From JAADCS01 sp964473735 (GTDB lineage: Bacteria; Hydrothermota; Hydrothermia; LBFQ01), in NCBI GenBank assembly GCA_964473735.1, contig CAYYQD010000083.1:1-5263 (forward strand): a stretch of DNA of 5,263 bases. The letters run 5' to 3'. This document shows, piece after piece, positions 3,767 through 5,263 of this stretch (position 1 is its first letter; each line of letters opens with the position of its first letter). The translations under genes were made by a program, and so were the position numbers. The notes under the pieces were generated by a model. It made no database searches and had not been told where the DNA came from. It saw nothing but the letters and a program-made list of their open reading frames with translations.

Positions 3767-5263
3767 ATGAGAAAGAAGTACGAACTATCGTTCAACGGTA
3801 GAACGCTCACTATAGAACCGGGGGATCACTGGGTTAAGCAGGCGGCGGGGTCCGCCCTGGTCAGGATGGGGGATACGGTGGTCTTAGCCGCCGCCACTTA
3901 CAGAAAGGCGGATCCCAAAAACAAGAGGGACTTCCTCCCCCTTCTGGTGGAGTACAGGGAGGAGTCCTTCGCCGCCGGGAAGATACCGGGAGGGTTCTTC
4001 AGGCGGGAGGGGAAGCCCCGCGAGAAGGAGATCGTATACGGCAGGGCGATAGATAGATCCCTCAGACCCCTCTTCCCCAAGGGTATGACGGACGACGTTG
4101 AGCTGGCCGTCATGCTCATCTCCTACGACATGGAGTACGAGGGCAACTTCTTGGGGGCCATAGCCTCGTCCGTGGCACTCACCCTCTCCGAGATCCCCTT
4201 TAACGGTCCTATAGGGGTGGTTCGGATGACCCGGAAGGACGGGGAGTTCATCCTATTCCCCACGAACGCCGAGGTGGAGGAGGGGGAGTTTGACCTGTTA
4301 GTGGCCGGTACTCCGGGCGGGAAGTTCCACATGATAGAGCTGGGAGGTAAAGAGGTACCGGAGGACGTACTGCTCTCCGCCCTGGAGGCGGCCCAGCACC
4401 CCATAGAGCTCATAGCCAACGTTCAGGAGGAGCTGAGGGAGCACTTCGGTAAGGAGAAGTTTGAACCCACCCTCCTGACCTACCCCGAAGGCCTCAAGGA
4501 AGAGGTCGTAGCTTTAGTGGGAGATCGCCTGTTAGACGCTATGCTCTCCGGTACCAAGGGGGAGAGGAACGAGGCCCTTGACAGACTCAAGGAGGAGGTC
4601 GTAGAGGCCCTGTCCGAGAGGTATCCGGACAGCGAGGTTGAGATAGGGGACATCCTGTACAGGCTTGAGAGGGAGACCCTGAGGAAGTACGTACTTGAGA
4701 ATAACAGGCGCATAGACGGAAGGGCCCTTGACGAGATAAGGCCCCTCTCGGCGGAGGTGGGGGTGCTACCGAGGGTACACGGTTCGGCCATCTTCAGTCG
4801 CGGCGAGACGCTGGCTCTGGTCTCCACTACCCTGGGCACCCACGAGGACATGCAGATGATGACGGAGCTGGACGTGGAGGAGTTCAAGAGGTTCATGCTC
4901 CACTACAACTTCCCTCCCTTCTCCGTCGGCGAGGTTAGGCCCATGAGGGGCCCGGGGCGCAGGGAGATAGGGCACGGAAATCTTGCAGAGAGGGCCCTTG
5001 AGCCTCTCATACCCGACGAGGATGCCTTCCCTTACACCATCAGGGTGGTCTCGGACATACTCTCCTCCAACGGTTCAACCTCTATGGCCAGCGTGTGCGG
5101 TGGATCCCTATCCCTGATGGACGCGGGCGTCCCCATAAGGGAGCACGTGGCCGGTATATCCATAGGCCTCATAACCACGGGGGACAGAAGTGACTACAGG
5201 CTGCGCACGGACATACAGGGGATGGAGGACTTCTTCGGGGACATGGACTTCAGGGTGGCCGGT
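3767..5263 (+). CDS. pnp: Polyribonucleotide nucleotidyltransferase (PNPase), 3' end cut by window edge
   Basis: The first 499 of about 700 residues are visible. PNPase is a trimeric 3'-5' phosphorolytic exoribonuclease in bacterial mRNA turnover. First RNase PH-like core (about 1-145): FFRREGKPREKE at 77-88 and RPLFP at 100-104. A helical linker domain (about 205-300) follows. Second core (from about 315): LPRVHGSAIFSRGE (334-347), FMLHYNFPPFSVGE (376-389), the phosphate-binding pair Arg398-Arg399 in RREIGHG, SNGSTSMASVCGG (434-446) and EDFFGDMDFRVAG (487-499). Catalytic/metal aspartates corresponding to E. coli Asp486 and Asp492 are Asp488 and Asp494, but the partner Lys494 is Arg496. KH and S1 domains should lie beyond the edge. 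ATG 3767 follows the rpsO TGA by one base and lacks a strong Shine-Dalgarno site, so translation is probably coupled to rpsO. Confidence 0.97.
   Translation, partial: MRKKYELSFNGRTLTIEPGDHWVKQAAGSALVRMGDTVVLAAATYRKADPKNKRDFLPLLVEYREESFAAGKIPGGFFRREGKPREKEIVYGRAIDRSLRPLFPKGMTDDVELAVMLISYDMEYEGNFLGAIASSVALTLSEIPFNGPIGVVRMTRKDGEFILFPTNAEVEEGEFDLLVAGTPGGKFHMIELGGKEVPEDVLLSALEAAQHPIELIANVQEELREHFGKEKFEPTLLTYPEGLKEEVVALVGDRLLDAMLSGTKGERNEALDRLKEEVVEALSERYPDSEVEIGDILYRLERETLRKYVLENNRRIDGRALDEIRPLSAEVGVLPRVHGSAIFSRGETLALVSTTLGTHEDMQMMTELDVEEFKRFMLHYNFPPFSVGEVRPMRGPGRREIGHGNLAERALEPLIPDEDAFPYTIRVVSDILSSNGSTSMASVCGGSLSLMDAGVPIREHVAGISIGLITTGDRSDYRLRTDIQGMEDFFGDMDFRVAG

Noticed and set aside
392..4975. 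Long minus-strand open frames opposite the ridA, kinase, hflX and pnp genes
   Set aside because: They mirror GC-rich coding sequence on the + strand, give low-complexity Ser/Arg/Pro-rich proteins, and match no family. They are shadows of the real genes.
1..5263. CRISPR array, insertion sequence, tRNA or rRNA gene, phage or defence system
   Set aside because: No regularly spaced repeats, transposase motifs, tRNA cloverleaf or rRNA signatures were seen. The genes are housekeeping or stress-related apart from the unusual fusion and the kinase.

Overview
This window looks like a chromosomal segment of a thermophilic bacterium. All full genes read on the + strand, are tightly packed, and favour AGG/AGA for arginine and ATA for isoleucine. 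The proteins are rich in Lys/Glu/Arg. Bacterial HflX, S15 and PNPase rule out an archaeon. I cannot assign a phylum. Promoters lying against start codons recall Deinococcus-Thermus and other lineages rich in leaderless mRNAs, but that is not diagnostic.

Layout: (1) positions 1-101 hold the last 32 codons of an unrecognised gene. (2) Positions 102-362 are a non-coding gap, AT-richer than its flanks. It has repeated ACTCA motifs, two competing hairpins around 117-197, and a second structured block at 248-337. It ends in a TATAAT box 7 nt before an ATG. (3) Positions 363-3455 are a three-gene operon: a fusion of a RidA-type imine deaminase domain with a DUF309 domain; a soluble Ser/Thr protein kinase-like protein with several altered catalytic motifs and a C-terminal beta-rich domain; and the ribosome-splitting GTPase HflX. 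The genes overlap by 14 nt and 1 nt. (4) A second TATAAT box, 8 nt before the next ATG, starts the conserved rpsO-pnp pair. The pnp gene (PNPase) runs off the right edge after 499 codons.

How the genes may work together: RidA removes reactive enamine/imine intermediates, HflX rescues stalled ribosomes under heat or antibiotic stress, and the kinase-like protein between them could be a regulator. This suggests a damage- or stress-response operon next to a ribosome and RNA-turnover operon; the link is inferred from gene order only. The least ordinary items are the RidA-DUF309 fusion, the degenerate kinase, the two apparently leaderless promoters, the switch-like structured region upstream of ridA, and an arginine at the metal-site lysine position of PNPase.
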